From positions 124,001 through 188,000 of the forward strand of contig JAKBMB010000007.1 in the NCBI GenBank assembly GCA_021831785.1: a DNA stretch of 64,000 nucleotides, in the 5' to 3' direction. Positions within the stretch are counted from its first letter, which is position 1. Each line of letters opens with the position of its first letter. A program made the translations under genes and the position numbers. The stretch comes from Deltaproteobacteria bacterium. Lineage in GTDB: Bacteria; Desulfobacterota; Binatia; Binatales; Binataceae. A model generated the notes under the pieces. That model did not search any database, was not told the DNA's origin, and saw only the letters and a program-made list of their open reading frames with translations. This document shows positions 16,720 through 25,447 of this stretch, in pieces.

Positions 16720-17477
16720 CAGCCGCGCTCCTCGATCAGTGAGAAGATCTGGTCGGTCAAAGAGCTGAAGACGTCGGCGCGCTTGTGGCGCGGGCGCGGC
16801 AGATTCACCGTTAGCTCGCCGACCAGCCGCCCCGGTCCGCGCCCCATCACGAGCACTCGGTCGGCCATCTCCACCGCCTCTTCGATGCTGTGGGTGACCA
16901 GCACTATGGTTCGCACCGGAAGATCGGGAGACTGCCACATGTCGAGCAGTTCGGCGCGCATGTTGATCGCGGTCAACTGGTCCAGAGCGGAGAACGGTTC
17001 GTCCATCAAGAGCACCTTAGGCTCCAGAGCAAGGGCGCGGGCCAGGCCCACCCGCTGCTTCATCCCACCTGACAGCTCGCGTGGGTAGGCTTCCTCAAAA
17101 CCGTCCAAGCCGACTTTGTCGATATATATCGCGGCACGTTTTTCGCGCTCGTCAGGATCAAGACCACGGGCCTCCAGGCCCAACTCAACGTTGGCCTTGA
17201 CCGTAAGCCAGGGCAAAAGCGCGAAAGACTGGAAAACCAGGGCGCATTCAAGGTTGATTCTGTCCACCTGGCGGCCTTGATAGAGCACCTGGCCGGAACT
17301 GGGGGGGATAAGTCCTTGGATGATTCTGAGCAGGGTCGACTTGCCGCATCCCGACGGCCCCACGATAGCGACGAAGTTGCCCTCGTCGATCGCGAACGAA
17401 ACCTTGTCCAGCACCTGGAGGGCGCTGGTCGAGCGCTGGTAACTTTTCGAGACTTCCTTAAGCTCAAGCAGGGCCAT
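16719..17477 (-). CDS. ABC transporter ATP-binding protein, nitrate/sulfonate/taurine type
   Basis: A 252-residue ATPase of the SsuB/TauB/NrtD group. Walker A GPSGCGKSTLLRII is at about residues 39-52, the Q-loop lies in ALVFQSFALLPWLTV, the signature is LSGGMKQRVGLARALALEP, Walker B VLLMDEPFSALD, and the switch His is in VLVTHSIEEAVEMADRVLVM. It would energise uptake of a small anion such as nitrate, sulfonate or cyanate. No permease or binding protein lies on either side: glk flanks one end and a ThDP enzyme the other. Its partners must be elsewhere, or it serves a different complex. Confidence 0.9.
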   Translation of the reverse strand: MALLELKEVSKSYQRSTSALQVLDKVSFAIDEGNFVAIVGPSGCGKSTLLRIIQGLIPPSSGQVLYQGRQVDRINLECALVFQSFALLPWLTVKANVELGLEARGLDPDEREKRAAIYIDKVGLDGFEEAYPRELSGGMKQRVGLARALALEPKVLLMDEPFSALDQLTAINMRAELLDMWQSPDLPVRTIVLVTHSIEEAVEMADRVLVMGRGPGRLVGELTVNLPRPRHKRADVFSSLTDQIFSLIEERG

Positions 17478-17947
17478 GGGTCTGGAAACTCTGTGTCGCG
17501 CATCGCAATCACACTCGGCGGTCGATTATACGGCAACTCGCGCCTCTATACCTATCGCGGTAAAGACCTGAATTGCGATTGATAAGGCCGGTATCGCGAT
17601 CGTTATGGTAGCAGGATGGCGGAAATGATGGGATGGAGTGCGTTCACGCCCTAATAACGGCCTTGCACCTCATAGCGGCATTATGCCTAATAGCGGCGTG
17701 ATGACGGACGGGGGGGCAACTCGGAGCTTGAAACAGGATTAACCCGAGGATGCGAATCGCGCTTTGGGTTCGGACCGGCGGTCAAGACAAGCCGCCGCCA
17801 TCCGAAGCGCGAAGCTTCTCGGCAGTCTCGCGTCGCGCTGTTGGCGATATTTATTTGGTTCGGCGCAAGGAAAAAATAGATTACGATGTCGGCGTAAGCG
17901 AGAATTCGCCGGCGGCGGCTTGGCGCTGCGGCAAAGAATAAGGCACG
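17478..17947. other. Divergent spacer with three 18-bp tandem repeats
   Basis: A 470-base spacer between the divergent ABC ATPase and ThDP enzyme genes. At 17650-17703 three imperfect units of about 18 bp follow one another (consensus CCTAATAGCGGCGTGATG; units begin at 17650, 17668 and 17686). They look like a multi-copy regulator site or a short tandem repeat. A 63-codon open frame at 17750-17941 has no ribosome binding site and unconvincing composition, so I do not call it. Confidence 0.4.
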
Positions 17948-17953
17948 GTGAAC

Positions 17954-19501
17954 ATGAACGGAGCAGAAAGCTTGATTCTGACCGCACGCGCCTGCGGCAT
18001 CGAGGTCTGCTTTGCCAACCCCGGCACGACCGAAATGCCGCTGGTGACAGCGCTCGATCGGGTTGGCGGAATCAGGGCTATTTTGGCGCTGTTCGAAGGG
18101 GTTTGCACCGGCGCGGCGGACGGTTACGGGCGCATGGCGGACCGGCCGGCGATGACTCTGCTCCACCTCGGGCCCGGTTTCGCCAATGGCATCGCTAACC
18201 TACACAACGCGCGGCGGGCGCGCTCGCCGCTGGTCAACGTGGTTGGCGACCATGCTACGTGGCATCGCGGCGCCGACGCTCCGCTCACCTCCGATATCGT
18301 TGGCTTGGCCAAGCCCGTCTCGGCATGGCTGCGCACGGTGAGCGCGCCTGAATCCGCGGCGTCCGACATGGCTGCGGCCGTTGGCGCGGCGGGGCGCGCC
18401 CTCGGTCGTGTGGCGACGCTCATCGTTCCCGCGGATTGCCAATGGGGCGCGGCAAAGGGCGCGGCGGCTCCCGAGCCGAGCATCGAACCGATGCCGGTCG
18501 AGCCGCAAGCTGTCGCGCAAGCCGCGGCGCTGTTGCGCGCGGCAGAGCCCTGCGCGCTGTTCTTAGGCGGGCAAGCCTTGCGCGCACGCGGTTTGCGCGC
18601 GGCCGCCAGAATCGCCGCCCAATGTGCCTGTGCTCTGTTCTGCGAAACGTTCCCCGCCCGCGTAGAGCGCGGACCCGATCTGCCGCGCCTGATTCGGCTG
18701 CCCTACTTTCCCGAGCAAGCGACCGAAGCTCTCTCCCCTTACCAGAGCATCGTGATCGCCGGCGCGCCCGCGCCGGTTGCCTTCTTCGGCTATCCGAACA
18801 CTCCGAGTTATATGATCCCGCAGGGGCGAGACGTCGCCGTGCTGGCGCACCCGGAGCAGGACGCGCCGGCTGCTCTGGAGGCGCTGGCTGACGCGCTCGC
18901 CGCGCCTACCGGGGTAACAGCCGCGCCTGACCTGGAGCGCCCCGACCTGCCCCGCGGCGCGCTCACTGCGGCCGCGGCGGGCCAGGCGATCGCGGCCCTG
19001 GCGCCGGATGACGCGATAATCGTGGATGAAGCGGCGACCTCGGGCCTGCCTTTCTTTGTCAACGCCTCAGGAGCCTTTCGGCACACGTACCTTGCGCTTA
19101 CCGGCGGCGCAATCGGTCAGGGCTTGCCTTGTGCCACCGGCGCGGCGGTCGCCTGCCCGGAGCGCAAGGTAATCTCGTTCCAAGCCGACGGCGGCGCAAT
19201 GTACACGCTACAGGCGCTCTGGACCCAAGCGCGTGAGAGCCTTAACGTCACCACGCTTATCTGCAACAACCGCAGCTATCGCATCCTTCAGATTGAACTG
19301 TGGCGGGCCGGCGTCAAAGAGCCGGGCCCCAGGGCGCTGGCGCTAACCGAGCTCGACCGCCCGGGGCTGGAGTGGGTGCAGTTAGCACGCGGCATGGGCG
19401 TGCCGGGCGTGCGCGTGGAGAGTGCCGAGGCGCTGGTCAAGGCGCTCAAACGCGCGCTGGCCGACCGCGGGCCGCGGTTAATCGAGATGATGATGCAATA
19501 G
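17954..19501 (+). CDS. Thiamine diphosphate-dependent enzyme, acetolactate synthase large subunit-like
   Basis: A 515-residue ThDP enzyme (ATG 17954 with AAGG upstream; GTG 17948 is also in frame). The N-terminal PYR domain has CFANPGTTEMPLV and the cofactor-activating Glu in LFEGVCTGAADGYGRMA. The central domain is short, and the C-terminal PP domain shows LALTGGAIGQGLPCATGAAV and the metal-binding ADGGAMYTLQALWTQ...LICNNRSYRIL; the usual GDG is ADG here. It resembles the unassigned group annotated as acetolactate synthase large subunit or benzoylformate decarboxylase-like. No small subunit (ilvN/ilvH) is adjacent, so valine synthesis is doubtful; a 2-oxoacid decarboxylase or carboligase is likely. 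Confidence 0.85.
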   Translation: MNGAESLILTARACGIEVCFANPGTTEMPLVTALDRVGGIRAILALFEGVCTGAADGYGRMADRPAMTLLHLGPGFANGIANLHNARRARSPLVNVVGDHATWHRGADAPLTSDIVGLAKPVSAWLRTVSAPESAASDMAAAVGAAGRALGRVATLIVPADCQWGAAKGAAAPEPSIEPMPVEPQAVAQAAALLRAAEPCALFLGGQALRARGLRAAARIAAQCACALFCETFPARVERGPDLPRLIRLPYFPEQATEALSPYQSIVIAGAPAPVAFFGYPNTPSYMIPQGRDVAVLAHPEQDAPAALEALADALAAPTGVTAAPDLERPDLPRGALTAAAAGQAIAALAPDDAIIVDEAATSGLPFFVNASGAFRHTYLALTGGAIGQGLPCATGAAVACPERKVISFQADGGAMYTLQALWTQARESLNVTTLICNNRSYRILQIELWRAGVKEPGPRALALTELDRPGLEWVQLARGMGVPGVRVESAEALVKALKRALADRGPRLIEMMMQ

Positions 19502-19684
19502 AGGCCGCGCCCCATTTAGCCCGGGCGGGCGATGTCTCGTCAACCCGTTATTCACCGCCGGCCCGGCAAATAGCCCCGCGCAGGGGAGGCGGCAGGGTCA
19601 CGAGTTTATGTCCTAGTTCCGGTAAGACTGAAGAAGCCAAAACCTGTGGACGACTTGCGACAGGCGTTGCGGACGGAGCGCGCG

Positions 19685-20155
19685 TCAGGGTTTCGCGGCC
19701 TCCGCCTGAAGAGTAGTCGTTGGTCGGCTAAGAAAACTGAGGGCCGGCGTCGAGGCGGCGATTTCTTTGAGGGTCGCCTGCGAGAAGACATCGAGCAGGG
19801 CACGCTGGCCGTCTTCCCACACCCGGTACATTCGGCAGGCCGATTGAAGATTGCAGGAATTGGTGCCGTCCAGGCACACGTTGAGCATGATCGGACCCTC
19901 GACGGCTTCGATTATGTCGCGAAACGAAATCGCGTCGGCCGGACGGGCAAGTTGATAGCCTCCGCCGGGGCCGCGCCTGGAGCGCACCAATCCGCGGCGG
20001 ATAAGGTCGCGGATGACCTTTTCAAGAAAATGCTTGGGTATCTGCTCACGCGCCGAAATCGCGTCGCCGCTGGCTACGCCCTCGCGGCTGTCGGCCAGAT
20101 AAATCATCGCGCGCAGGGCGTACTCGATCTTGCGCGGAATTTGCATCAAGCCCAT
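19685..20155 (-). CDS. Rrf2-family transcriptional regulator with three cysteines
   Basis: A 156-residue regulator with an N-terminal winged helix (RKIEYALRAMIYLADS, IPKHFLEKVIRDLIRRGLVRS, RGPGGGYQLARPADAISFRDII). After it comes a Cys cluster, VCLDGTNSCNLQSACRMY, in the place where IscR, NsrR and RsrR bind an Fe-S cluster. That suggests sensing of Fe-S status, nitric oxide or redox. It lies 54 bases downstream of ribE and is probably co-transcribed, linking flavin synthesis to a redox sensor. The last 30 residues are low complexity. Confidence 0.9.
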   Translation of the reverse strand: MGLMQIPRKIEYALRAMIYLADSREGVASGDAISAREQIPKHFLEKVIRDLIRRGLVRSRRGPGGGYQLARPADAISFRDIIEAVEGPIMLNVCLDGTNSCNLQSACRMYRVWEDGQRALLDVFSQATLKEIAASTPALSFLSRPTTTLQAEAAKP

Positions 20156-20209
20156 CGCAGCATCCTCCCGAAATCCAATCGCAGCCGCGATAAGGCGAGG
20201 CGTGAAATC

Positions 20210-20845
20210 CTATCGCGCGGGCGCGCACGGTTCATGGTTGGTCATCTCGCTCAGTCGGTCGGCGAGTAGTCTCTCGACGTATTTTCCCAAAAGGTCGGCT
20301 TCAATGTTGACCGTGGAGCCCACCGACTTGAGGCCCAGCGTGGTAAGCTTCATCGTGTGGAGGATTAGGGCGCACCGAAAGCGCGGCCCGTCAACCGCGA
20401 ACACCGTAAGGCTGACTCCGTCTACAGCGGCCGAGCCTTTCTCTACCAAGTAGCGCGACAGTCCGGCCGGAGCCTCGAAGGTCACCAGGCGCGAGTCGCC
20501 TTCTTGCTCGATGGCGACAATCCGGCCAATGCCGTCGACATGGCCGCTGACCAGATGACCGTTGAGCAGCGAAACCAGTTTGAGCGCGCGTTCGAGGTTG
20601 ACACGCGTGCCCGCCTTAAGCTCGCCAAGCACGGTGCAGCGCAGGGTTTCCGCCGACAGCTCCATCGAGAGCGTCCGGCCCTGCTTGCCGGTCACCGTCA
20701 GGCAGCAGCCGTTGACAGCGATCGAATCGCCGATCTTGACTCGCGCCGGCGGGATAGCGCTAGGCTCGACGGTAAGCACGGCGCCCTTTTCGCAGGGAGC
20801 TACGCTGCGGACGGTCCCGAGGTCCTCGACAATTCCGCTGAACAC
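20210..20845 (-). CDS. ribE: Riboflavin synthase
   Basis: A 211-residue alpha-subunit type riboflavin synthase, which dismutates two 6,7-dimethyl-8-ribityllumazines. It begins MFSGIVEDLGTV at a GTG codon (20843-20845) with AGGTGA upstream. Two lumazine-binding repeats are visible: GDSIAVNGCCLTVTG...LSMELSAETL...NLERALKL...GGHLVSGHVDGIGRI-like, then ...GSAAVDGVSLTVFAVDG...LILHTMKLTTL. There are no other rib genes nearby and I do not see an FMN riboswitch. Downstream is the Rrf2 regulator. Confidence 0.95.
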   Translation of the reverse strand: MFSGIVEDLGTVRSVAPCEKGAVLTVEPSAIPPARVKIGDSIAVNGCCLTVTGKQGRTLSMELSAETLRCTVLGELKAGTRVNLERALKLVSLLNGHLVSGHVDGIGRIVAIEQEGDSRLVTFEAPAGLSRYLVEKGSAAVDGVSLTVFAVDGPRFRCALILHTMKLTTLGLKSVGSTVNIEADLLGKYVERLLADRLSEMTNHEPCAPAR

Positions 20846-21055
20846 GGTCTCACCTGCCGGCTAACCTTCTTCGTTGGCGACATCATCGAAGCCCCCACGG
20901 GCTCGACGGTCGGCACAAGGCGCCGTTTTGCGGGACCGTTGCAGTGGTCGGACGCCTTCCGCAGCGCCTCTGGCGCGGCGTATAGGTCAAAGTGCCTGTA
21001 AATTATTGTAGCGTCAACGGGGCCGAGCGCCAACCGGCGCGTTTTAAAGCAAAGA

Positions 21056-22453
21056 TCAGGCCGATATTCCCGCGCCCGCTTGCCGAGCGCGGCCATTTGC
21101 AGGTCTAGGCGGCAGGCTTGGAGGCAAAGTGAGCTTGCCTAGGATCGCCGGACAACGCGCGCCGGTGACGCTCGGGATGTTTCCCGGCCGTCCGCGTATC
21201 ATCTCGTAGGCGAGAATCGCAAACGCCATCGCCTCGACCGCGTCGCCGTCCACCGCCAACTGGTCCGCGTTGAGCACCTCGATCTCGGGAAGCTGCGCCT
21301 TGAGCATCCGCATCAGCGTACGATTATGCGCCCCGCCTCCGGCGACGATTAGCTGCTCGACCGGCCCCAGCGGGGCAACAAAACGGCGCACCGCTTCGCC
21401 GATCGACCGGGCGGTGAGCGCGGTCGCGGTCGCGATGAGGTCGAGCTCGGAGAGTCTGAGCTTTTTGCCCCATGCGGTTAGCTGTCGAACGAAGCTTAGG
21501 CCGAACTCCTCGCGCCCGGTTGACTTAGGGGGCTGGCGATCAAAGTAGCGATGCTTCATCAATCGCGCGAGCAGCGGCTCGCTGACCTTGCCGCGCGCCG
21601 CCAGTCGCCCGTCCTTGTCCATCCGCAGCCGGCCTGCGCTTAGGCGGGCCGCCAGCGCGTCGATAGGCATGTTGCCCGGCCCCGTATCGAAGGCGATAAG
21701 GCGGGGGTCGCCGACTCTCGCGTTGGGCGGGAGATACGTTGCGTTGGCAATTCCGCCGATATTTTGTACTACGCGGCCGCGTCCTGGGTCGCCGAACAGA
21801 AGTAGATGGGCCAGCGGCGCCAACGGCGCCCCCTGGCCGCCAAGCGCCATGTCCATCGGCCGGAAGTCGGCCACTACGGGAACGCCGGTAAGCGCGGCGA
21901 TAACCGCCGGCTCGCCGAGCTGCAGCGTGGACGGCGTCTGTCCGCGATGCGCCGCGCGCGGCGGCAGATGAAAAAACGTGTGGCCGTGCGAGCCGATTAG
22001 CGCAAGCTCATGCGGCGCCACTCCCGCGTGCTCGAGCAGCTTCAAGGCCGCTTCGGCAAGCGCGCGTCCAAGGGCGAAGTTAAGCGTTGATAGCTCGGCC
22101 GCGGCCCCGCCGTTGGCTTGACCGTCCGCCGACCGTTTTGGCCACAAAGGCCGAGCAGGACGCCCCTCAGCGGCCGACAGCATTCGCTCCCGTAAGGCGC
22201 GCCGATAAGGCGAGACTTTGAAGGCGCGCAGTGCGTAGCGCGGCCGTCCGTCACGCTCTTCGATGCGGACCAACGCCGCCGAAATTCCGTCATGAGAGGT
22301 GCCCGACATCAAACCGGCGACCAGGCACGGCCCCGGCGGGATGAGTTTCCATAAGGTCAGCGACACCGGCGGCGCGTTCGCCGGCCGTGCGGACCCGGTC
22401 TTTGTCTGCGGTCCGCGCCCTTGCCGAGAATCGCCGGCTGCGTTCATAGCCAT
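21056..22453 (-). CDS. anmK: Anhydro-N-acetylmuramic acid kinase
   Basis: A 465-residue AnmK that converts anhydro-MurNAc from cell-wall recycling into MurNAc-6-phosphate. The conserved start of the fold, CLVAGLMSGTSHDGISAALV, lies about 40 residues in. Others are LIGSHGHTFFHLP, LGEPAVIAALTGVPVVADFRPMD (catalytic Asp), GQGAPLAPLAH, NIGGIANATYL, FDTGPGNMPIDAL and VAGGGAHNRTLM. The N-terminus is uncertain: ATG 22453, ATG 22447 and GTG 22366 are all in frame, and the last gives the more usual family length. The C-terminal tail is an unconserved Pro/Arg-rich extension. Confidence 0.9.
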   Translation of the reverse strand: MAMNAAGDSRQGRGPQTKTGSARPANAPPVSLTLWKLIPPGPCLVAGLMSGTSHDGISAALVRIEERDGRPRYALRAFKVSPYRRALRERMLSAAEGRPARPLWPKRSADGQANGGAAAELSTLNFALGRALAEAALKLLEHAGVAPHELALIGSHGHTFFHLPPRAAHRGQTPSTLQLGEPAVIAALTGVPVVADFRPMDMALGGQGAPLAPLAHLLLFGDPGRGRVVQNIGGIANATYLPPNARVGDPRLIAFDTGPGNMPIDALAARLSAGRLRMDKDGRLAARGKVSEPLLARLMKHRYFDRQPPKSTGREEFGLSFVRQLTAWGKKLRLSELDLIATATALTARSIGEAVRRFVAPLGPVEQLIVAGGGAHNRTLMRMLKAQLPEIEVLNADQLAVDGDAVEAMAFAILAYEMIRGRPGNIPSVTGARCPAILGKLTLPPSLPPRPANGRARQAGAGISA

Positions 22454-22759
22454 CGCGATCCGCGCGCGGGCCGGTACGATTGCCGCTCGGATTTGCCGCT
22501 CGGATGCTTCACTGTGGACGAGTTGCCGCGACGCTCTGCTTCGCGCGCACCGCATCGAAGGCGCCGGTCGGGACGCCTGGCTTGGCGCCTCTCGCTTCGC
22601 TGCTAGATTTCGGCTGCATCGTTTGACTCTGTGACTCCAGCGCTTTTGCTTAGATGCACGGCTTCACCCGCGTCAGTTGGATCTGCCGATTGGGGAGCGC
22701 GCCTAAGGACAAAGCTAGACGCTCCCGGCCACGTGGTTCAAGCGCAACCGCGTTTTTCA

Positions 22760-24043
22760 CTACTTGTCGGAGATCGTCAGGCGCAGGCTGCGCAGTGCGG
22801 TGAGGAGCAGACGCCATCCGGAGGGCAGCTCAAGCGCACCGGAAATCGCGTGGGCTGCGGGATCGATCGCGACTTTTTCGTCTTGATGCCATTGCACCAG
22901 CAAGGTCTTGTGGCCGACCTGACGGCCGGTGACGGGCGCGATCGCGAAGTCACCGTACAGGGTCCGCGTGCGCAAGGCGCCGAAGGCCTGGCGCAATTGG
23001 CCCTGGTCGAGCGTGCCTGCCTCGGTGAGCGCGGCGACGGTGAGCAGTCCCGCCGCGTAGGCCTGCGCGGCCGGATAGTCGCAGTTTATGTGCGGGGCAG
23101 CGCGGCGTATACGGCTGACAAATTCCTGGGCGCGCGGCCCGATTGTCACGCCTTCGATCGCCTCGGGCTCCCACTGACTCGGTCCGACCACCCCTTCCGC
23201 CATCGCGCCCATTTCGCGGGCGAAGCGCGATATGCCCGCCGCGACGCAGGCCAGCACCGGCAGATTGAGCGCGGAGGCGCCCGCGGCTTGCATCAGGGCA
23301 ACGTCCTCCGTGAAGCTGCCGGCGCTGACCAGCACGTTGATCCGCCCGCGGCGCATCTGGCGCAGAATCTCGCCCAGTGTTTCGGGGTCGCGTTCGGCGG
23401 TCACGCGCTTTAGACGAATTCGTACGCCGCGCCGGCGCACCGAGCGTTCGGCGCAAGCGGCTTGGAAGCCCTCGATCACCGAGCGCGCGAACGGCGTCGG
23501 CGCGCTGACCAATGCGACCCGCTTGCGCCAGAACTTAAGCGTGCCCAGCATCCGCGCAAAGCTGCGAAAGTAATCGCTCGCCGGGCTCGGCACGCTTACC
23601 ATAAGACGCCAACCGGCCTGACACAGGTCGTCAGCCGCGCCGGCGTGGTTGACCAGGACCATCCCGGCCTGCTCGACAAGCGGCGCGGCCACGCGCACCA
23701 GGCCGCTCGCGTAAGGGCCGAACACAATGTCCACGGGCTGTTCGAAGCATAAGGCGCGATAGATCGCCGCGCAGCGCTCGGGCATGCTCTGGTCGTCGCG
23801 GCACTCAAGCTTCAAGCTAAAACGCCGGCCGCCGAGGCGCACTCCGCCGGCAGCGTTCTGATCGGCGACGAAGAGCTGCAGCGCCGCCAGCGCCTGCCCG
23901 CCCATCTCGGCGTAGCGCCCGCTCAGCGAAAGCGAGAGGCCCAGCTTAAGTTCTTCCACCTTATGACCCGCAGCCGCCGTTAGACCCCAAAGCCAGTATT
24001 GTGCAACTGGCGACCTTGGCGTAAGTAGCGCGGACGCGATCAA
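22760..24043 (-). CDS. Branched-chain amino acid type substrate-binding-fold protein
   Basis: A 427-residue type I periplasmic-binding protein of the LivK/AmiC/urea-binding group: KLGLSLSLSGRYAEMGGQAL, LECRDDQSMPERCAAIYRAL, VFGPYASGLVRVAAPLVEQ, MVLVNHAGAADDL, VALVSAPTPFARSVIEGFQAA, YAAGLLTVAALTEAGTLDQGQLRQA. It is the best visible relative of the two Liv binding proteins at 29.6-32.3 kb but much diverged. The N-terminus (SALLTPRSPVAQYWLWGLTAAAG) is not a convincing signal peptide, so it may be exported from another start or act in the cytoplasm as a sensor, as AmiC does. No transporter genes are adjacent. Confidence 0.8.
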   Translation of the reverse strand: MIASALLTPRSPVAQYWLWGLTAAAGHKVEELKLGLSLSLSGRYAEMGGQALAALQLFVADQNAAGGVRLGGRRFSLKLECRDDQSMPERCAAIYRALCFEQPVDIVFGPYASGLVRVAAPLVEQAGMVLVNHAGAADDLCQAGWRLMVSVPSPASDYFRSFARMLGTLKFWRKRVALVSAPTPFARSVIEGFQAACAERSVRRRGVRIRLKRVTAERDPETLGEILRQMRRGRINVLVSAGSFTEDVALMQAAGASALNLPVLACVAAGISRFAREMGAMAEGVVGPSQWEPEAIEGVTIGPRAQEFVSRIRRAAPHINCDYPAAQAYAAGLLTVAALTEAGTLDQGQLRQAFGALRTRTLYGDFAIAPVTGRQVGHKTLLVQWHQDEKVAIDPAAHAISGALELPSGWRLLLTALRSLRLTISDK

Positions 24044-24182
24044 AACCTCAGCAGCATCGAAGCCCCGTAAAATGGCTGATCATGCACGCGGCCAGAAATG
24101 AACCTCGCCGGCGAACCGCGATCAGACTAGCTTCTCGAAGGGCCGCCGAACTTCCTTTGCGGCGTTGACTGCGACGGGTAAC

Positions 24183-24299
24183 TTAGGCGGACTTGAAGAG
24201 AGCTTCGCGAAAATCGCTGGAAGCGAGGATCGACTTCACGACCTCGCCATCCAGGGGCTTCACTACGACCGTGGCCGCCAGCTTTCTCGCCTGTCTCAC
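24183..24299 (-). CDS. Candidate 38-residue protein coupled to vapC
   Basis: A short open frame begins at GTG 24297-24299, overlapping the vapC stop as GTGA, and ends at TAA 24183-24185. The peptide is RQARKLAATVVVKPLDG followed by EVVKSILASSDFREALFKSA, amphipathic and well balanced, unlike the Arg-rich shadow frames nearby. It could be a third small gene of the toxin-antitoxin operon, or the displaced C-terminus of a once longer VapC. No family is recognised. Confidence 0.35.
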   Translation of the reverse strand: MRQARKLAATVVVKPLDGEVVKSILASSDFREALFKSA

Positions 24300-24760
24300 C
24301 TTGAGGTTGAAGAAATCGACATGACTTGCAGGCCCATCTGTTGCGCCGCGTCCCACTGTCGCTCGTCGGCCGTGACGAACGGCACCCGCAGGCCTAAAAG
24401 CTCCTGGAAAGCCAAAGCCGAGGCTATATGGAGTGCGTCCAGCGTCCGGACCTCCGCCTTGGCGATCACCGCTTCAGCACGGCCGAGAAGCGAAGCGTTT
24501 ACTTCAACCAGTTCCCAGTGGCCGCGATCGGCGCGCAGCCGGGACATGATCGCGCCGAAGCTGTGCGCGCTAAGCTCGCCTGCTGCCCGGCGCCTTGAGA
24601 AAGCGCACAACGCCTCCAGCGGGGCAATTGCGCAGGACAGTAATCGATGACGGCGCAACAGCTCGCGCGCCCGCCGTGATCCCTCTTCGCGCACGTAGCG
24701 TTTCACCAAAACGCTGGTATCGAAGTAGACCCATTCGACGACTGTTTTACGAGGACTCAC
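24296..24760 (-). CDS. vapC: PIN-domain ribonuclease toxin VapC
   Basis: A 154-residue PIN-domain protein. The first acidic residue is in VEWVYFDTSVLVKRYVREEG, the second (Glu) in CAIAPLEALCAF, the third and fourth in VRTLDALHIASALAF and FVTADERQWDAAQQMGL. These four acidic residues coordinate Mg2+ in PIN ribonucleases. GTG start at 24760. It overlaps the upstream antitoxin gene by 14 bases, the normal arrangement for a type II toxin-antitoxin operon. VapC toxins cut tRNA or rRNA; the target here is unknown. Confidence 0.9.
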   Translation of the reverse strand: MSPRKTVVEWVYFDTSVLVKRYVREEGSRRARELLRRHRLLSCAIAPLEALCAFSRRRAAGELSAHSFGAIMSRLRADRGHWELVEVNASLLGRAEAVIAKAEVRTLDALHIASALAFQELLGLRVPFVTADERQWDAAQQMGLQVMSISSTSR

Positions 24761-25025
24761 GCTCTTCGCGCAAGGTTTGCGTCATCGGCACTCCATGAAG
24801 CGGACGGGGTTTCCAAGCAGGCATGGGATAAGGTTTGGCGGCGGCGCGCAGAAAGCCCGTTGCTTCCAGCCGGCGAACTGCCATCTCGGGCTGGCCGGCC
24901 GGGCGCGCCGGCACGATCCGGGCAGACGGCTTGCCGCGCTCGGTCAGCATCACTTCCTCACCGCCGCGAACGGCCTTCATAATCTTGGAGAAGCGCTGGT
25001 TCGCATCGCGCAGTCCTACTTCCAT
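24747..25025 (-). CDS. vapB: Phd/YefM-type antitoxin partner of VapC
   Basis: A 92-residue protein with the Phd/YefM N-terminal DNA-binding fold: VGLRDANQRFSKIMKAVRGG, EVMLTERGKPSARIVPARP. The C-terminal part (Pro/Arg-rich, AWKPRPLHGVPMTQTL) would wrap the toxin active site. The short gene precedes and overlaps vapC. By family analogy the antitoxin should repress its own promoter; no obvious palindrome is seen directly upstream, where a decayed gene lies. Confidence 0.88.
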   Translation of the reverse strand: MEVGLRDANQRFSKIMKAVRGGEEVMLTERGKPSARIVPARPAGQPEMAVRRLEATGFLRAAAKPYPMPAWKPRPLHGVPMTQTLREERESS

Positions 25026-25059
25026 TGTGCAAAAGCTCCACCCGCCCAGACGAAGTAGT

Positions 25060-25344
25060 TATGTAACGACCGTACCGCTTCTGACCAACGGAAATCAAAT
25101 CCCGCCGTGAGCGAGCGACGAATCTCCCAGGACGGGCTGCTTTTCGGGCAAAGCCAACGCCCCCGCGACCAGTTCGCCGCGCGCGCGCCACTCCTGGGCT
25201 GAGAACGCGATGAAGGTCCCGTCGCTCCGGCGGCGGAAGTTAAACGCAGCATTACGCTTGCCGGTGTAACCGAAGAACTCCCCGGCCCATCCACTGCTCG
25301 CCGAGCTTGGGCGCCCCCAGCGCGGCAGCGAATTCGCGACTCAC
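25060..25344 (-). pseudogene. Frameshifted remnant of an unrecognised gene
   Basis: On the reverse strand three consecutive frames join into one sensible protein. GTG 25344 opens SREFAAALGAPKLGEQWMG; after a shift it continues EFFGYTGKRNAAFNFRRRS and DGTFIAFSAQEWRAR; after another it reads GELVAGALALPEKQPVLGD. Each block has ordinary protein-like composition while the alternative frames are Arg/Ser-rich. At least two frameshifts are needed, so it is called a pseudogene. The family is not recognised. The remnant separates vapBC from the divergent MaoC gene. Confidence 0.4.
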
Positions 25345-25447
25345 CGTTGAATTGGTCCGCAAGCGCCGGCCCGAGGGATTTGCAACGCGCGAGCGAGAGC
25401 CGCAGAATCTTTCTCGGCAAACCGGCAAAAAGGAGAAACACAGCGCG

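Noticed and set aside
17750-17941. 63-codon forward frame before the ThDP enzyme
   Set aside because: No ribosome binding site, no protein-like pattern, and it lies in a GC-rich divergent spacer.
20800-21096. 98-codon reverse frame upstream of ribE, or an FMN riboswitch there
   Set aside because: The frame runs into ribE in another phase and no conserved FMN-element strings are present.
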